From: Paeniglutamicibacter sulfureus
GTDB lineage: Bacteria; Actinomycetota; Actinomycetes; Actinomycetales; Micrococcaceae
Length of the DNA stretch: 64,000 nucleotides
Assembly: GCF_030512175.1 (NCBI RefSeq)
Contig: NZ_JAULBL010000002.1
Coordinates: 2,850,149 to 2,914,148 of the forward strand
Reading direction: 5' to 3'
The first letter of the stretch is position 1, and each line of letters opens with the position of its first letter. Below the pieces are notes generated by a model, which did not search any database, was not told the DNA's origin, and was given only the letters and a program-made list of their open reading frames with translations. The position numbers and the translations under genes are program-made. Shown piece by piece: positions 40,118 through 50,065 of this stretch.

Positions 40118-41229
40118 TTCACGTTCGCGTTCTTGAGCGAGGCCTCGAGGTCGGTCAGCAGTTCGTTCCAGGCGGCCTCGAACTTCTGAAGTCCCTCGAC
40201 CTCGAGCTTGGCCACGACGTCGTTGTAGCTCACGCCCAGGGCCGCCAGCGCGTCAAGCACCGCGTTGGCCTCGGCGTAGCTGCCGGACACAGTGTTCCCG
40301 CTGATTTCTGCGTGGTCGGCGGTGGCCTCGAGGGTCTTTTCCGGCATGGTGTTGACGGTGTTCGGGGCGCACAGCTCGGTGACGTAGAGGGTGTCCGGCA
40401 GGGCCGGGTCCTTCACGCCGGTGGAGGCCCACAGCGGGCGCTGGGCGTTGGCGCCGGCCGCGGCCAGGACGTTCCAGCGCTCGGAGGTGAAGGTCTCCTC
40501 GTAGACCTGGTAGGCCAGGCGGGCGTTGGCGACGCCGGCCTTGCCGCGCAGGGCCAGTGCTTCGTCGGTGCCGATGGCGTTCAGGCGCGCATCGATCTCG
40601 GTGTCCACGCGGGAGACGAAGAAGGAAGCGACCGAGTGCAGCTTGGACAGGTCATGCCCGTTGGCCTTGGCTGCCTCCAGGCCGATGAGGAAGGCGTTGA
40701 TGACAGCGCGGTAGCGCTCCAGCGAGAAGATCAGCGTGACGTTCACGGAGATGCCTGCCGCCAGGGTCTCGGCGATGGCCTCCAGGCCCTCGACGGTTGC
40801 CGGGATCTTGACCAGCACGTTCTCGCGGCCGACCATCTCGTGCAGGACCTTGGCCTCGGCGATGGTCTCGGCGGTCTTGCGGGCCAGGCGCGGGTCGACC
40901 TCGATGGAAACGCGTCCGTCGACGCCGCCGCTTGCTGCGGCGATCGGTGCGAACAGGTCGCAGGCCGCGGCGACGTCGTCGCTGGTGATCTTGAAGACGG
41001 CTTCCTCGGCGTCCATGCCGGCTGCCGCCAGCTCGGCGACCTGGGCCGCGTAGGACTCGCCGTCCTGCAGTGCGGCGTGGAAGATCGAGGGGTTGGTGGT
41101 GACCCCGACGACGTTCTTTTCCTTGATCAGGGCCTCGAGCGAACCGGAGGTCAGGCGTTCGCGGGAGAGGTCATCGAGCCAGATCGAGACGCCGGCGTCC
41201 GAAAGGGCCTGGGTGTTTGCGTTGCTCAC
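40114..41229 (-). CDS. tal: transaldolase
   Basis: A 371-residue TalB/TalC-like enzyme of the actinobacterial type. [28 protein letters not shown], the Schiff-base Lys in [13 protein letters not shown] and [14 protein letters not shown] fit the transaldolase barrel. [15 protein letters not shown] is also typical. It transfers dihydroxyacetone units between sugar phosphates. Its stop overlaps the pgi start (ATGA), and it follows tkt by 29 bp. Confidence 0.96.
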   Translation of the reverse strand: MSNANTQALSDAGVSIWLDDLSRERLTSGSLEALIKEKNVVGVTTNPSIFHAALQDGESYAAQVAELAAAGMDAEEAVFKITSDDVAAACDLFAPIAAASGGVDGRVSIEVDPRLARKTAETIAEAKVLHEMVGRENVLVKIPATVEGLEAIAETLAAGISVNVTLIFSLERYRAVINAFLIGLEAAKANGHDLSKLHSVASFFVSRVDTEIDARLNAIGTDEALALRGKAGVANARLAYQVYEETFTSERWNVLAAAGANAQRPLWASTGVKDPALPDTLYVTELCAPNTVNTMPEKTLEATADHAEISGNTVSGSYAEANAVLDALAALGVSYNDVVAKLEVEGLQKFEAAWNELLTDLEASLKNANVK

Positions 41230-41258
41230 GGTAAAAATCCTTTGCGTGTTGGGGGGTG

Positions 41259-43370
41259 TTACTTGGCGGCCGAGATGGAATCGAGGGCGGCGGCGGTGAT
41301 GGCCTCCGCGGTGATCCCGAACTCGGTGAAGAGGCGCTTGTAGTCTGCCGAGGCGCCGTAGTGGTCAAGGGAGATGATGCGTCCGGCATCGCCCACCAGC
41401 TCGCGCCAGCCCTGGGCCACGCCGGCCTCGACCGAGACGCGGGACTTGACGGCGGCGGGCAGCACGGATTCGCGGTAGGCGGCATCCTGTTGGTTGAACC
41501 ATTCCAGGCACGGGATGGAGACCACGCGGGCGGGTACGCCCTGGGCCTGCAGGGCCTCGCGGGCCTCGATGGCCAGGGAGACCTCGGAGCCGGTTCCCAG
41601 CAGCAGCACCTCGGGGGCGACGACCTCGCCGTTGGCGGTGGCGTCGGCGAGCACATAGGCGCCCTTTTCGACACCCTCGGCCGAGCCGAAGCCCAGCTGT
41701 GCACGGTCGTAGACCGGGAGGTTCTGGCGAGAGAGGACGATGCCGGCGGGATTGGACGTGGTTTCCAGGATCTTCTTCCACGCGTAGGAGACCTCGTTGG
41801 CATCCGCCGGGCGGACCACGTCAAGGTTCGGGATGGCGCGCAGGGAAGCCAGCTGCTCGACCGGCTGGTGCGTCGGTCCGTCCTCGCCCAGGCCGATGGA
41901 GTCGTGCGTCCACACGTAGATGGATGGCACGCCCATCAGCGCGGAGAGGCGGATGGCCGGGCGCTGGTAGTCGGAGAAGATCAGGAAGGTGCCCGAGTAG
42001 GCGCGGGTCGGGGAAGCCAGCGTGATGCCGTTGACGATCGAGGCGGCAGCGTGCTCGCGGATGCCGAAGTGCAGCACCCGGCCGTAGGGGTTGCCCTTCC
42101 AGGAATCGGTGGAACGCGATTCCGGGATGAAGGACGGTGCGCCCTCGATGGTGGTGTTGTTCGAGCCGGCCAGGTCGGCCGAGCCACCCCAGAGCTCGGG
42201 CAGTACGCCGGCGACGGCGTTGATGACCTTGCCGGAGGCCGAACGGGTGGCGACGTCCTTGCCGGGCTCGAAGACCGGCAGGTTCTCGTCCCAGCCGGCC
42301 GGCAGCTCGCCGGATTCCAGGCGCGCCAGCAGGGCGGCGTTTTCCGGGTTGGCGTTCGACCAGGCGTCGAAGCCTTCCTGCCAGGTGGCGCGGGCGGCGG
42401 TGCCGCGCTCCTGCACGGAGCGGGCGTGGGCCAGGACTTCGTCCGCGATCGCGAAGTTGGCTTCCGGGTCGAAGCCCAGGGCGGTCTTCAAGCCTGCAAC
42501 CTCGGTGCCGCCGAGCTTGGAACCGTGGATGCCGCCGGTGTCGGCCTTGGTCGGCGAGGGCCAGCCAATGACGGTGCGCAGGGAAATGATCGAGGGACGG
42601 TTGCTCTCGGCCTTGGCGGCGCGCAGGGCGGCGTCGAGCTCGGCCAGGTCCTCGACGTAGTTCCCGGTCTTGGTCCAGTCCACGCGCTGGGTGTGCCAGC
42701 CGTAGGCCTCGTAGCGGCCGAGCACGTTTTCGGTGAACGCCACGTCGGTGTCGTCTTCGATGGAGATGTGGTTCTCGTCATAGACCACGACGAGATTGCC
42801 GAGTTCCTGGTGGCCGGCCAGCGAGGAGGCCTCGGAGGTGACGCCCTCCTGCAGGTCGCCGTCGGAGGCGATGACCCACACGGTGTGGTCGAAGGGGCTG
42901 GTGCCGGCGGGCGCGTCGGCGTCAAGCAGGCCGCGCATGCGGCGCTGGGCGTAGGCGAAGCCCACGGCCGAGGCCAGGCCCTGGCCGAGCGGACCGGTGG
43001 TGATTTCCACGCCGGCGGTGTGGCCGAATTCCGGGTGCCCGGGGGTCTTGGCGCCCCAGGTGCGCAGTGCCTCGAGGTCTTCGAGCTCCAGGCCGTAGCC
43101 GGAGAGGAAGAGCTGCAGGTACAGGGTCAGCGAGGTGTGCCCGGGGGAGAGCACGAAGCGGTCGCGGCCGATCCAGGCCGGATCGGACGGGTCGTGGCGC
43201 AGGTGCTGCTGGAAGAGCAGGTACGCGGCCGGGGCCAGCGAGATCGCCGTTCCGGGGTGGCCGTTTCCAACCTTCTCGACCGCATCCGCGGCGAGCACGC
43301 GGGCCGTGTCGACGGCTCGCTGGTCAAGATCGGTCCAAGCGAATTCGCTGTTTTCTGCTAGTGGCGCCAC
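41259..43370 (-). CDS. tkt: transketolase
   Basis: A 703-residue thiamine-diphosphate enzyme. N-terminal [24 protein letters not shown]-like and [15 protein letters not shown] blocks are clear. The ThDP motif is [36 protein letters not shown]-like (GDG...N type). [14 protein letters not shown], the pyrimidine-domain [24 protein letters not shown] and a C-terminal domain are also present. It is first in the minus-strand pentose-phosphate operon, so the promoter should lie in 43371-43695. Confidence 0.96.
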   Translation of the reverse strand: MAPLAENSEFAWTDLDQRAVDTARVLAADAVEKVGNGHPGTAISLAPAAYLLFQQHLRHDPSDPAWIGRDRFVLSPGHTSLTLYLQLFLSGYGLELEDLEALRTWGAKTPGHPEFGHTAGVEITTGPLGQGLASAVGFAYAQRRMRGLLDADAPAGTSPFDHTVWVIASDGDLQEGVTSEASSLAGHQELGNLVVVYDENHISIEDDTDVAFTENVLGRYEAYGWHTQRVDWTKTGNYVEDLAELDAALRAAKAESNRPSIISLRTVIGWPSPTKADTGGIHGSKLGGTEVAGLKTALGFDPEANFAIADEVLAHARSVQERGTAARATWQEGFDAWSNANPENAALLARLESGELPAGWDENLPVFEPGKDVATRSASGKVINAVAGVLPELWGGSADLAGSNNTTIEGAPSFIPESRSTDSWKGNPYGRVLHFGIREHAAASIVNGITLASPTRAYSGTFLIFSDYQRPAIRLSALMGVPSIYVWTHDSIGLGEDGPTHQPVEQLASLRAIPNLDVVRPADANEVSYAWKKILETTSNPAGIVLSRQNLPVYDRAQLGFGSAEGVEKGAYVLADATANGEVVAPEVLLLGTGSEVSLAIEAREALQAQGVPARVVSIPCLEWFNQQDAAYRESVLPAAVKSRVSVEAGVAQGWRELVGDAGRIISLDHYGASADYKRLFTEFGITAEAITAAALDSISAAK

Positions 43371-43695
43371 GTTGTGGGTCCTCCCTGTACGGTGTGCATT
43401 TCAAAGTCATGTGGTTGCGGGGCATCCCGCCCTGTAAGCACAACGCCGCCGTCCATCCAATGATTCACGGGACGGTTTCGGCGGCGGCGCAACGGTTCCA
43501 GCTTAGCGCCATTGGCCTCAAAAATGCCCGTTTGAGACCGCTTGTTGAGGCATGGCGAAAACTATTGTTGCCGGAGATTGCCGGCGGGCGCGCCCGCGTG
43601 TCGCCCGCGCGGAAAGATCGCGGCCCATTTCTACGTGCTGTAAAAGGGTATGCTAGAGGGTGATTGTCCTTATTGACCCCCGTAGAACTGAGTAG
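43371..43695. other. 325-bp divergent intergenic region, tkt and ctaB promoters
   Basis: No convincing gene. It holds the start region of tkt (minus) and the ctaB promoter. A short hairpin (GCGGG/CCCGC with GCAT loop, about 43417-43430) lies near tkt. No operator stands out. Confidence 0.6.
43649..43654 (+). promoter_or_regulatory. -10 element of ctaB
   Basis: TATGCT lies 41 bp upstream of the ctaB ATG, so this gene has a short leader, unlike the leaderless set. The -35 is weak. Confidence 0.5.
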
Positions 43696-44676
43696 ATGTC
43701 TGTGAAGACCGTGTCCGTTGACTCCGCAACGAGGGCCCGTGCAGCTCGTCAGCCGAATGAATCGGTTGGCGACTTCGTGTCGCGAAAGGCCAAGGCCTAT
43801 GTGGCCCTGACCAAGCCTCGCGTCATTGAACTCCTGCTCGTGACCACGCTGCCGACCATGATGTTCGCCGAACGCGGTTTCCCCTCGATTTCGCTGGTGC
43901 TGGCCACCTTGCTGGGTGGGGCCATGGCTGCCGGGGCATCTGGCTCCTTCAACTGCTACATCGACCGCGACATGGACAAGGTCATGAAGCGCACCAAGGG
44001 GCGCCCGCTGGTCACCGGCGAGGTCACCCCGCGCGAGGCGTTGATCTTCTCCTACGCACTTGGCTTCGCGTCGCTGGCGGTGCTCTGGTTCGGAACGAAC
44101 CCGCTGACCACCGCACTCGGCCTGGCTGCAATCCTCTTCTACGTGGTGCTGTACACGCTGATCCTCAAGCGCCGGACCGCACAGAACATCGTATGGGGCG
44201 GGATCGCCGGCTGCATGCCCGTGCTCATTGCCTGGGCAGCGGTCACCAACAAGATCGAATGGCCCGCCATCATCTTGTTCCTGATCATCTTCCTGTGGAC
44301 CCCGCCGCACTACTGGCCGCTGTCCATGAAGTACGCCGACGACTACAACGCCGCACGGGTGCCGATGCTCGGTGCGATTTCCAGTGCCCGCCGGGTCTCG
44401 GTGCAGGTTGTCCTGTACGCCTGGGCCACGCTGGTCTGCTCGCTGCTGTTGGTCCCGATGGGCTACGCAGGCATCGTCTACACCGTGCTGGCCGGCGTCT
44501 CGGGCCTGTGGTTCGTCTACGAGTGCCACGTGCTCTACCGCGAGGCCCAGCGCGACCATGAGCCGGCGGACATGAACAAGAAGGCCATGAAGGTCTTCCA
44601 CATCTCCATCACGTACCTGACGCTCGTCTTCGTCGCCCTGGCCATCGACCCGTTCGTGGGCGGCCCGCTCTTCTAG
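43696..44676 (+). CDS. ctaB: protoheme IX farnesyltransferase (heme O synthase)
   Basis: A 326-residue UbiA-family prenyltransferase with about nine membrane helices. The first Asp-rich site is [20 protein letters not shown], and the second conserved region is [14 protein letters not shown]. It adds a farnesyl group to heme B, giving heme O for cytochrome oxidase. The basic N-terminal 30 residues are cytoplasmic. It faces ctaA (heme A synthase), the next enzyme in the pathway, across a 319-bp region. Confidence 0.96.
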   Translation: MSVKTVSVDSATRARAARQPNESVGDFVSRKAKAYVALTKPRVIELLLVTTLPTMMFAERGFPSISLVLATLLGGAMAAGASGSFNCYIDRDMDKVMKRTKGRPLVTGEVTPREALIFSYALGFASLAVLWFGTNPLTTALGLAAILFYVVLYTLILKRRTAQNIVWGGIAGCMPVLIAWAAVTNKIEWPAIILFLIIFLWTPPHYWPLSMKYADDYNAARVPMLGAISSARRVSVQVVLYAWATLVCSLLLVPMGYAGIVYTVLAGVSGLWFVYECHVLYREAQRDHEPADMNKKAMKVFHISITYLTLVFVALAIDPFVGGPLF

Positions 44677-44709
44677 GAAACACGCCAGGGACAAGGCCGA
44701 AGCACCGAT

Positions 44710-44752
44710 GGCGGCTCGCACGGGGAAACCCGGGCGGGCCGCCTTCTCGTTG
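44710..44752 (+). terminator. terminator of ctaB
   Basis: An imperfect 15-bp stem (44710-44724 with 44729-44743, one mismatch and one G-U) has a GAAA loop, and TTCTCGTT follows. Confidence 0.7.
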
Positions 44753-44889
44753 CCCGGCAGTTTCTTCCACGGGCCTTGCGGGGCGGTTCCCCGTCTGACC
44801 GGCGTGGCTTGCCGCGCTCGTTCCCGCTGCCTGGTCCACGGGCGATCGGCGTGGAACTGACTTCCGGATATTGCGCGACCGCGAAAACG

Positions 44890-44915
44890 CCGGCAGGGAG
44901 CTCCGGCAGGGAGAC
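44890..44915 (+). repeat. two tandem 13-bp units
   Basis: CCGGCAGGGAG occurs twice, at 44890-44900 and 44903-44913, giving 13-bp periodicity. It is short and probably without function. Confidence 0.6.
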
Positions 44916-44948
44916 CTGGCGGCGACATGCGGTGCAACGCAAAACGCT

Positions 44949-44972
44949 CGCCCGCGATGCAGGCGGGCGTTT
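44949..44972 (-). terminator. terminator of ctaA
   Basis: On the minus strand a 7-bp GC stem (44949-44955 with 44963-44969) is followed after a few bases by GCGTTTTGCG, 24 bp past the ctaA stop. Confidence 0.6.
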
Positions 44973-44995
44973 GCTGAACGAAGGGGGGGGAGGTC

Positions 44996-45928
44996 CTAGA
45001 AGGGGAACTTCCCGGTGGTCCGGTCCCAGACGTTGGCGGCTGCCGCTGCCAGCAGCGATGCCCCGAGCATGTGGGCCAGCACCAGGAGGATCGGCAGGCC
45101 GGTGAAGTGCTGGACGTAGCCGATAACGCCCTGCAGCAGCACGACTCCGGCCATCAGCAACAGCGGATTGCGCAGCTTCACGTCCGTGGCCCGGCGGAAT
45201 GCCAGCACCAGGGCAACGACGTTCGCTGCGACCAGCAGGTAGACCGGAACCACGTGGATCCGCGTGACGATGTACGGGTCGAACATGTGGCGCGGGGCAT
45301 CCGCGTCCCCGGCGTGCGGGCCGGTCCCGGTGACGATGGTGCCCAGCACCAGAGCCAGCGCCGAGGTGGCGAAGATGGTCCAGGCAAGGAAACGCTGCGT
45401 GGATCCGGCGGGCGTCCCCAGCGAGGATTCGCCGCGGCGCAGGGCGCCGGTGCGGTTGACCAGCAGGGTGGCGGCCATGACCAGGGCAGCCGAGACCAGG
45501 AAGTGCAGGGACACCACCCACGGGTTCAGGTTGGACCAGACGGTGATGCCGCCGATGACCGCCTGGGCGGGGATGACCGCGAGCAGCGCGATCGACAGGC
45601 GGTAGATGGTCCTGTGGGTGGAGCGCATGCGCCAGATCGACACGATCATGGCCACCGCGATGGCCGCGAGGATGAAGGTGAGCAGGCGGTTGCCGAACTC
45701 GATGAGTCCGTGGATGCCCATTTCCGCAACCGGGGTCATGGATCCGGGCACGCAGTTGGGCCACTGCGAGCAGCCCAGCCCCGACTTGGTCAGGCGCACG
45801 GCGCCGCCGGTGACGATGATGCCGATCTGGGATGCGAGGGACGCAATGGCCAGGCGGTGCACCGTGGAGTTCACGGTGGCGGGCAACTTGTCCGTCCAGC
45901 GGTTGGCGGCGGGGGAGGTGGTGCTCAT
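44996..45928 (-). CDS. ctaA: heme A synthase
   Basis: A 310-residue CtaA with eight membrane helices in two pseudo-repeats. Conserved segments are GGAVRLTKSGLGCSQWPNCVPG (two cysteines that can form a disulphide), HGLIEFGNRLL (heme-ligand His), VSLHFLVSAAL, TRIHVVPVYLL and LAHMLGASLL. It oxidises heme O to heme A for aa3 oxidase. The ATG at 45928 (MSTTSPAANRW) is chosen; an upstream ATG would add 20 non-conserved residues. It lies downstream of the ABC exporter genes on the same strand. Confidence 0.95.
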   Translation of the reverse strand: MSTTSPAANRWTDKLPATVNSTVHRLAIASLASQIGIIVTGGAVRLTKSGLGCSQWPNCVPGSMTPVAEMGIHGLIEFGNRLLTFILAAIAVAMIVSIWRMRSTHRTIYRLSIALLAVIPAQAVIGGITVWSNLNPWVVSLHFLVSAALVMAATLLVNRTGALRRGESSLGTPAGSTQRFLAWTIFATSALALVLGTIVTGTGPHAGDADAPRHMFDPYIVTRIHVVPVYLLVAANVVALVLAFRRATDVKLRNPLLLMAGVVLLQGVIGYVQHFTGLPILLVLAHMLGASLLAAAAANVWDRTTGKFPF

Positions 45929-45947
45929 GGTGTTGTGCTCCAGGATT

Positions 45948-46721
45948 CTAGTTCCACTTGAACCAGCGTGTTGCGGCGAAACCGGCAATGATTGTCCATG
46001 CCAGCAGGATGAGGATTCCGGCGACCGAGGTGGTTCCGGCGATCAGGGCCGCCCGCAGGGAATCACCCAGGGCGGCGGAGGGCAGTAGGTCGACGATCGG
46101 CTGCAGGTATGCAGGTGCCCGGTTGCTGGGGAACAGGATCCCCCCGACCGCGGCCAGCAATACCCAGGCAAGGTTGGTGATGGCCAGGGTGGCCTCGGGG
46201 CGCACGGTGCCGGCGACCAGCAGCCCGAGGGCGGTAAACGCCGCGGCGCCCAGCACCAGCAGGGCAATGGCCCAGCCGATGCCAGCCGGCGCCGGCCGCC
46301 ACCCCAGCAGCAGGGCGGTGCCGCCGATGACGACGACCTGGAGGAACAGGACCACCAGGACCGCTATGACCTTGCCGTAAATCAGACCGGCGCGGCCCAG
46401 CGGAGTCGTTGAAAGGAAGCGCAGCACCCCGTAGCGGCGGTCGAAACCGGTGGCGATGCCCTGCCCGGTGAACGCGGTGGACACCACGCACAGGGCCAGA
46501 ACCCCGGGGGCTGCGGCGTCGATGGGCTTGGCGGCGACGTCCTTGAGCAGGTCGGTGAAGACCAGGCCGAAGAGCGCCATGAGCGGCAAGACCACGGCAA
46601 CGACGAGTTGTTCCCCGTTGCTGATCATGCCCATGGTCTCGTAGCGCCCCTGGAGCAGGATGCGCTTGAGGGTTCCCTGGGCGTTGGCGGCCGCCGGCGC
46701 GGCCTGCATGCTAGTTGGCAT
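45948..46721 (-). CDS. ABC transporter permease
   Basis: About 257 residues with six hydrophobic helices of the ABC-2 exporter type (LVVAVVLPLMALFGLVF, VLALCVVSTAFTGQGIA, VLVVLFLQVVVIGGTALLL and others). The ATG at 46721 overlaps the ATPase gene by 11 bp; the ATG at 46709 is an alternative. With the ATPase it forms an efflux pump. It sits directly upstream of ctaA, a conserved link in Actinobacteria, so a part in heme or cytochrome assembly is plausible but unproven. Confidence 0.88.
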   Translation of the reverse strand: MPTSMQAAPAAANAQGTLKRILLQGRYETMGMISNGEQLVVAVVLPLMALFGLVFTDLLKDVAAKPIDAAAPGVLALCVVSTAFTGQGIATGFDRRYGVLRFLSTTPLGRAGLIYGKVIAVLVVLFLQVVVIGGTALLLGWRPAPAGIGWAIALLVLGAAAFTALGLLVAGTVRPEATLAITNLAWVLLAAVGGILFPSNRAPAYLQPIVDLLPSAALGDSLRAALIAGTTSVAGILILLAWTIIAGFAATRWFKWN

Positions 46722-47667
46722 TGTTTCCCTTGTCGGCAATCTCCAGGAACACGTCTTCAAGAGTTCGCGGTTGCATTGTCAGTGCGTGGGGCAGGACGCC
46801 CTCGCGGGACCACCACGTCGTCAGTTCCGCCAGGTCCCCGGGGGAGCGCACGCCGTCGAGGCGGTAGTGCCCGGGGGAGGCCTCGGTGAGGGTGAGGTGC
46901 GGCGGCAGCGGAGGCGGGACCATGGCTGCCGCGGCGGTGAAGTCAACGGCCTGGGTCGCGGTCTCCTGGTCGGCATGGGCGGTGAGTTCCGCGACAGTTC
47001 CCTGGGCCACGTTGCGTCCCTCGTGAATGATGTAGACGTAGTCGGAAAGCTTCTGCGCGTCTTCCATGAGATGGGTGGTCAGCACGATGCATTTGCCTGC
47101 CTCGCGCAGCTCGCCGATCAGGTCGAAGACCACGTGGCGCGATTGCGGGTCCAGCCCGGCGCTCGGCTCGTCGAGGAAGACAACTTCCGGATCCCCGGCC
47201 AGGGCGGCGGCCAGGGCCACCCGCTGCTTCTGGCCGCCAGAGAGCCGGCGGATGGAGGTTGTGGCAAACTCGTTGATGCCCAGGCGCTCGATGAGGGCGT
47301 CAAGGTCCGCCGGGTGGCGGTAGAACGAGGCGACGTGGCGCAGCAGCGGGATCGGGCGCAGCGACGGCGGCAGCCCGCCGTCCTGCAGCATGACGCCCAC
47401 GCGCGAACGCAATGCCGGGCTGGCGCCGTAGGGATCCTCGCCCAACAACCGGACTGTGCCCCCGTTGGGGCGCAGCAGGCCCTGCGCACAGCCAAGGGTG
47501 GTGGACTTCCCGGCTCCGTTGGAACCCAGCAGCGTGGTGACGGTTCCGGGGTCGGCCTTGAGGCTGATGCCGTACAAGACGCGCATCATGCGGCCATCCA
47601 GGGCGGGGACGGGACCGAAATCTTTGAGCAAGTCCTCGATGACGAGACTTGGAGACACATTGGACAC
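46711..47667 (-). CDS. ABC transporter ATP-binding protein
   Basis: 318 residues. Walker A LLGSNGAGKST, Q-loop MLQDGGLPPS, signature RLSGGQKQRVALA, Walker B VVFLDEPSAGLDPQ and switch TTHLMED are all intact. A C-terminal extension of about 90 residues is typical of ABC-2/CcmA-like drug or lipid exporters. The GTG start at 47667 is 6 nt after TAGAAT on the minus strand. It is first in the ATPase-permease-ctaA transcript and diverges from sufR by 150 bp. Confidence 0.92.
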   Translation of the reverse strand: MSNVSPSLVIEDLLKDFGPVPALDGRMMRVLYGISLKADPGTVTTLLGSNGAGKSTTLGCAQGLLRPNGGTVRLLGEDPYGASPALRSRVGVMLQDGGLPPSLRPIPLLRHVASFYRHPADLDALIERLGINEFATTSIRRLSGGQKQRVALAAALAGDPEVVFLDEPSAGLDPQSRHVVFDLIGELREAGKCIVLTTHLMEDAQKLSDYVYIIHEGRNVAQGTVAELTAHADQETATQAVDFTAAAAMVPPPLPPHLTLTEASPGHYRLDGVRSPGDLAELTTWWSREGVLPHALTMQPRTLEDVFLEIADKGNNAN

Positions 47668-47673
47668 CCAGTT

Positions 47674-47679
47674 ATTCTA
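47674..47679 (-). promoter_or_regulatory. -10 element TAGAAT, leaderless start of ABC ATPase gene
   Basis: On the minus strand TAGAAT ends 6 nt before the GTG at 47667, and there is no ribosome-binding site. Confidence 0.6.
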
Positions 47680-47766
47680 GGCCAGGTAGAACTGAGGCGG
47701 AGCCGGATGTGGCCCCGGTCTCCACGGCGCACGGTCCCGGCGCCGCCGCGTTACGCCGGTGGCGAG

Positions 47767-47782
47767 GTAAGCAATGCCTTAC
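47767..47782. promoter_or_regulatory. candidate SufR operator
   Basis: GTAAG-CAATGC-CTTAC is a perfect 5-bp inverted repeat, close to the expected -35 region of sufR. Autorepression by SufR is known in other bacteria. This site as its operator is inference. Confidence 0.4.
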
Positions 47783-47805
47783 TAGACGGGCTGGCTGGAT
47801 TAGCG

Positions 47806-47811
47806 CATGCT
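47806..47811 (+). promoter_or_regulatory. -10-like CATGCT, leaderless start of sufR
   Basis: CATGCT ends 6 nt before the GTG at 47818. It resembles the TATGCT elements of coaE and ctaB. Confidence 0.4.
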
Positions 47812-47817
47812 TGTGTT

Positions 47818-48606
47818 GTGTATTCATCGAATCAGACAGTGCCGGTCGGCGACGCCCCGGCACACAACATTCCCGCGACAGGGGAAGCCGAAGAACGCAC
47901 CCGCGACCGAGTCCTGTATTCCGTGTTGGAAGACGGCCCGGTCAGCGCCGCCGAACTGGGCGAGCGCCTGGGCTTTACCCCTGCAGCCGTCCGTCGCCAC
48001 CTCGATGCGCTCTCCAAGCAGGGGCTCGTCGAGGTCAAGCTCGTGGCCAACCAGCGCACCGGCGCCGGTCGGCCTTCACGCCGCTATGTGCTGTCACACC
48101 GCGGCCAAACCAAAATGGGCAACGACTACCTGGATATCGCCACCGATGCACTGGCCGAACTTGGCCGGGCCGCCGGACCGGCAGCCGTCGAGGCCTTTGC
48201 CGCCCGTCGCTTTGCGAGCATGGAACGGCGCTACCGTCCCGTGGTCGCCGAGATCGAGGGCCTCGAGGAACGCGCCGAGGCGCTGAGCGAGGCCTTGAGT
48301 GCGGATGGCTTCGTTGCCTCCACCCGCAAGGTCGGCGCAGATTCGCCGACCGCCACCATGCTCAGCGTCCAGCTGTGCCAGGGGCACTGCCCCATCCAAG
48401 ATTTGGCTCGGGAATTCCCCGTCTTTTGCGAGATGGAAACCCAGGCCTTTTCCCGTCTGCTGGGTGTCGATGTGCGAAGGCTCTCGACACTTGCCAGCGG
48501 CGGGCATGTGTGTACGACCCACGTTCCCGTGGGCCGGAACCAAACTCCTCAGCGCGCTGAGAAGAGAACTCGAATCAAGATTACGAAGCAGGAGAGGCCG
48601 CGATGA
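47818..48606 (+). CDS. sufR: SufR, iron-sulfur cluster-binding repressor of the suf operon
   Basis: 262 residues. The N-terminal winged helix ([40 protein letters not shown]) is followed by a sensor domain with Cys187, Cys191, Cys204 and Cys232 (QLCQGHC, FPVFCEM, HVCTTH) suited to bind an Fe-S cluster. SufR represses the operon when clusters are plentiful. GTG 47818 is chosen from the -10 spacing; the frame is open upstream. The stop overlaps the sufB ATG by 4 nt (ATGA), so regulator and assembly genes are coupled. Confidence 0.92.
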   Translation: MYSSNQTVPVGDAPAHNIPATGEAEERTRDRVLYSVLEDGPVSAAELGERLGFTPAAVRRHLDALSKQGLVEVKLVANQRTGAGRPSRRYVLSHRGQTKMGNDYLDIATDALAELGRAAGPAAVEAFAARRFASMERRYRPVVAEIEGLEERAEALSEALSADGFVASTRKVGADSPTATMLSVQLCQGHCPIQDLAREFPVFCEMETQAFSRLLGVDVRRLSTLASGGHVCTTHVPVGRNQTPQRAEKRTRIKITKQERPR

Positions 48607-50063
48607 CGGATCAGATTGCACAGGAGTCCCCCGACGCCGGCGTAATTTCCGAGATCCTGGAGAAGAACCCCGAACTCCAAGGAATCGGCAATTACGAGTA
48701 CGGATGGAGCGACAAGAACGACGCGGGCGCCAATGCGCGCCGCGGCATCAGCGAGGATGTTGTCCGCAACATTTCGGAGCTCAAGTCCGAGCCCCAGTGG
48801 ATGCTGGACATGCGCCTCAAGGGCCTGAAGTACTTCGATCGCAAGCCCATGCCCACTTGGGGCGCAGACCTCTCGGGCATCGACTTCGACAACATCAAGT
48901 ACTTCGTGCGTTCCACCGAGAAGCAGGCCACCAGCTGGGAGGATCTGCCCGAGGACATCAAGAACACGTACGACAAGCTCGGCATCCCCGAGGCTGAAAA
49001 GCAGCGCCTGGTTTCCGGTGTCGCCGCCCAGTACGAGTCCGAGGTTGTTTACCACCAGCTCCGCGAGGACCTGGAAAAGCAGGGTGTCATCTTCCTTGAC
49101 ACCGATACCGCGCTGCGCGAGCACGAGGACATCTTCAAGGAATACTTTGGCACGATCATCCCGGTGGGCGACAACAAGTTCGCCTCGCTGAACACCGCGA
49201 CCTGGTCCGGCGGATCCTTCGTCTACGTCCCCAAGGGCGTCCACGTGGAAATCCCGCTGCAGGCATACTTCCGCATCAACACGGAAAACATGGGCCAGTT
49301 CGAGCGCACCTTGATCATCGCCGACGAGGATTCCTACGTCCACTACATCGAGGGCTGCACCGCCCCGATCTACACCTCGGACTCGCTGCACTCGGCAGTT
49401 GTGGAAATCATCGTGAAGAAGGGCGCCCGCGTCCGCTACACCACGATCCAGAACTGGTCGAACAACGTGTACAACCTGGTGACCAAGCGCGCCGTCTGTG
49501 AAGAGGGCGCAACCATGGAGTGGGTCGATGGCAACATCGGTTCCAAGGTCACCATGAAGTACCCGGCCGTCTACCTGGTTGGCGAGCACGCCCGGGGCGA
49601 GACCCTGTCGATCGCCTTCGCCGGCGAGGGCCAGCACCAGGACACCGGTTCCAAGATGGTCCACATCGCACCGAACACCTCCTCCAAGATCGTGTCCAAG
49701 TCGGTGGCCCGCAACGGCGGCCGCGCCGCCTACCGCGGCCTGGTCCAGGTCCGCGAGGGTGCCAAGGGCGCTCGCAACTCGGTCGAGTGCGACGCGCTGC
49801 TGGTCGACCAGATCTCGCGTTCGGATACCTACCCGTACATCGACGTCCGCGAGGACGACGTGACCATGGGCCACGAGGCCACCGTTTCGCGCGTGTCCGA
49901 GGAGCAGCTCTTCTACCTGATGAGCCGCGGCATGACCGAAGAGGAAGCCATGGGCATGATCGTGCGCGGCTTCGTCGAGCCGATCGCCCGCGAGCTCCCG
50001 ATGGAGTACGCCATGGAACTGAACCGCCTCATTGAACTGCAGATGGAAGGATCCGTCGGTTAA
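48603..50063 (+). CDS. sufB: Fe-S cluster scaffold protein SufB
   Basis: 486 residues of the SufB/SufD beta-helix. [37 protein letters not shown] (Cys near residue 256), [21 protein letters not shown] and the C-terminal [25 protein letters not shown]-type block are typical. There is no intein, although some actinobacterial SufB proteins carry one. With SufC and SufD it builds Fe-S clusters in the cytoplasm. The ATG overlaps the sufR stop. Confidence 0.97.
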   Translation: MTDQIAQESPDAGVISEILEKNPELQGIGNYEYGWSDKNDAGANARRGISEDVVRNISELKSEPQWMLDMRLKGLKYFDRKPMPTWGADLSGIDFDNIKYFVRSTEKQATSWEDLPEDIKNTYDKLGIPEAEKQRLVSGVAAQYESEVVYHQLREDLEKQGVIFLDTDTALREHEDIFKEYFGTIIPVGDNKFASLNTATWSGGSFVYVPKGVHVEIPLQAYFRINTENMGQFERTLIIADEDSYVHYIEGCTAPIYTSDSLHSAVVEIIVKKGARVRYTTIQNWSNNVYNLVTKRAVCEEGATMEWVDGNIGSKVTMKYPAVYLVGEHARGETLSIAFAGEGQHQDTGSKMVHIAPNTSSKIVSKSVARNGGRAAYRGLVQVREGAKGARNSVECDALLVDQISRSDTYPYIDVREDDVTMGHEATVSRVSEEQLFYLMSRGMTEEEAMGMIVRGFVEPIARELPMEYAMELNRLIELQMEGSVG

Positions 50064-50065
50064 TC

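Larger units (their letters stand above)
44677..44995. other. 319-bp convergent intergenic region without a gene
   Basis: Between ctaB and ctaA I see two terminators, a tandem 13-bp repeat and small inverted repeats (CGGGG/CCCCG near 44776-44790; TCCACG/CGTGGA near 44835-44855). No coding frame looks real. Confidence 0.7.

Noticed and set aside
43568-43584. Direct repeat TTGCCGG-AGA-TTGCCGG upstream of ctaB as an operator
   Set aside because: Seven-base units of common GC-rich sequence; too short and no fitting regulator nearby.
44983-44990. Run of eight G at the end of ctaA, possible phase-variable tract
   Set aside because: It lies outside the coding region, beyond the ctaA stop codon, and upstream of no start codon, so slippage would not switch a gene.
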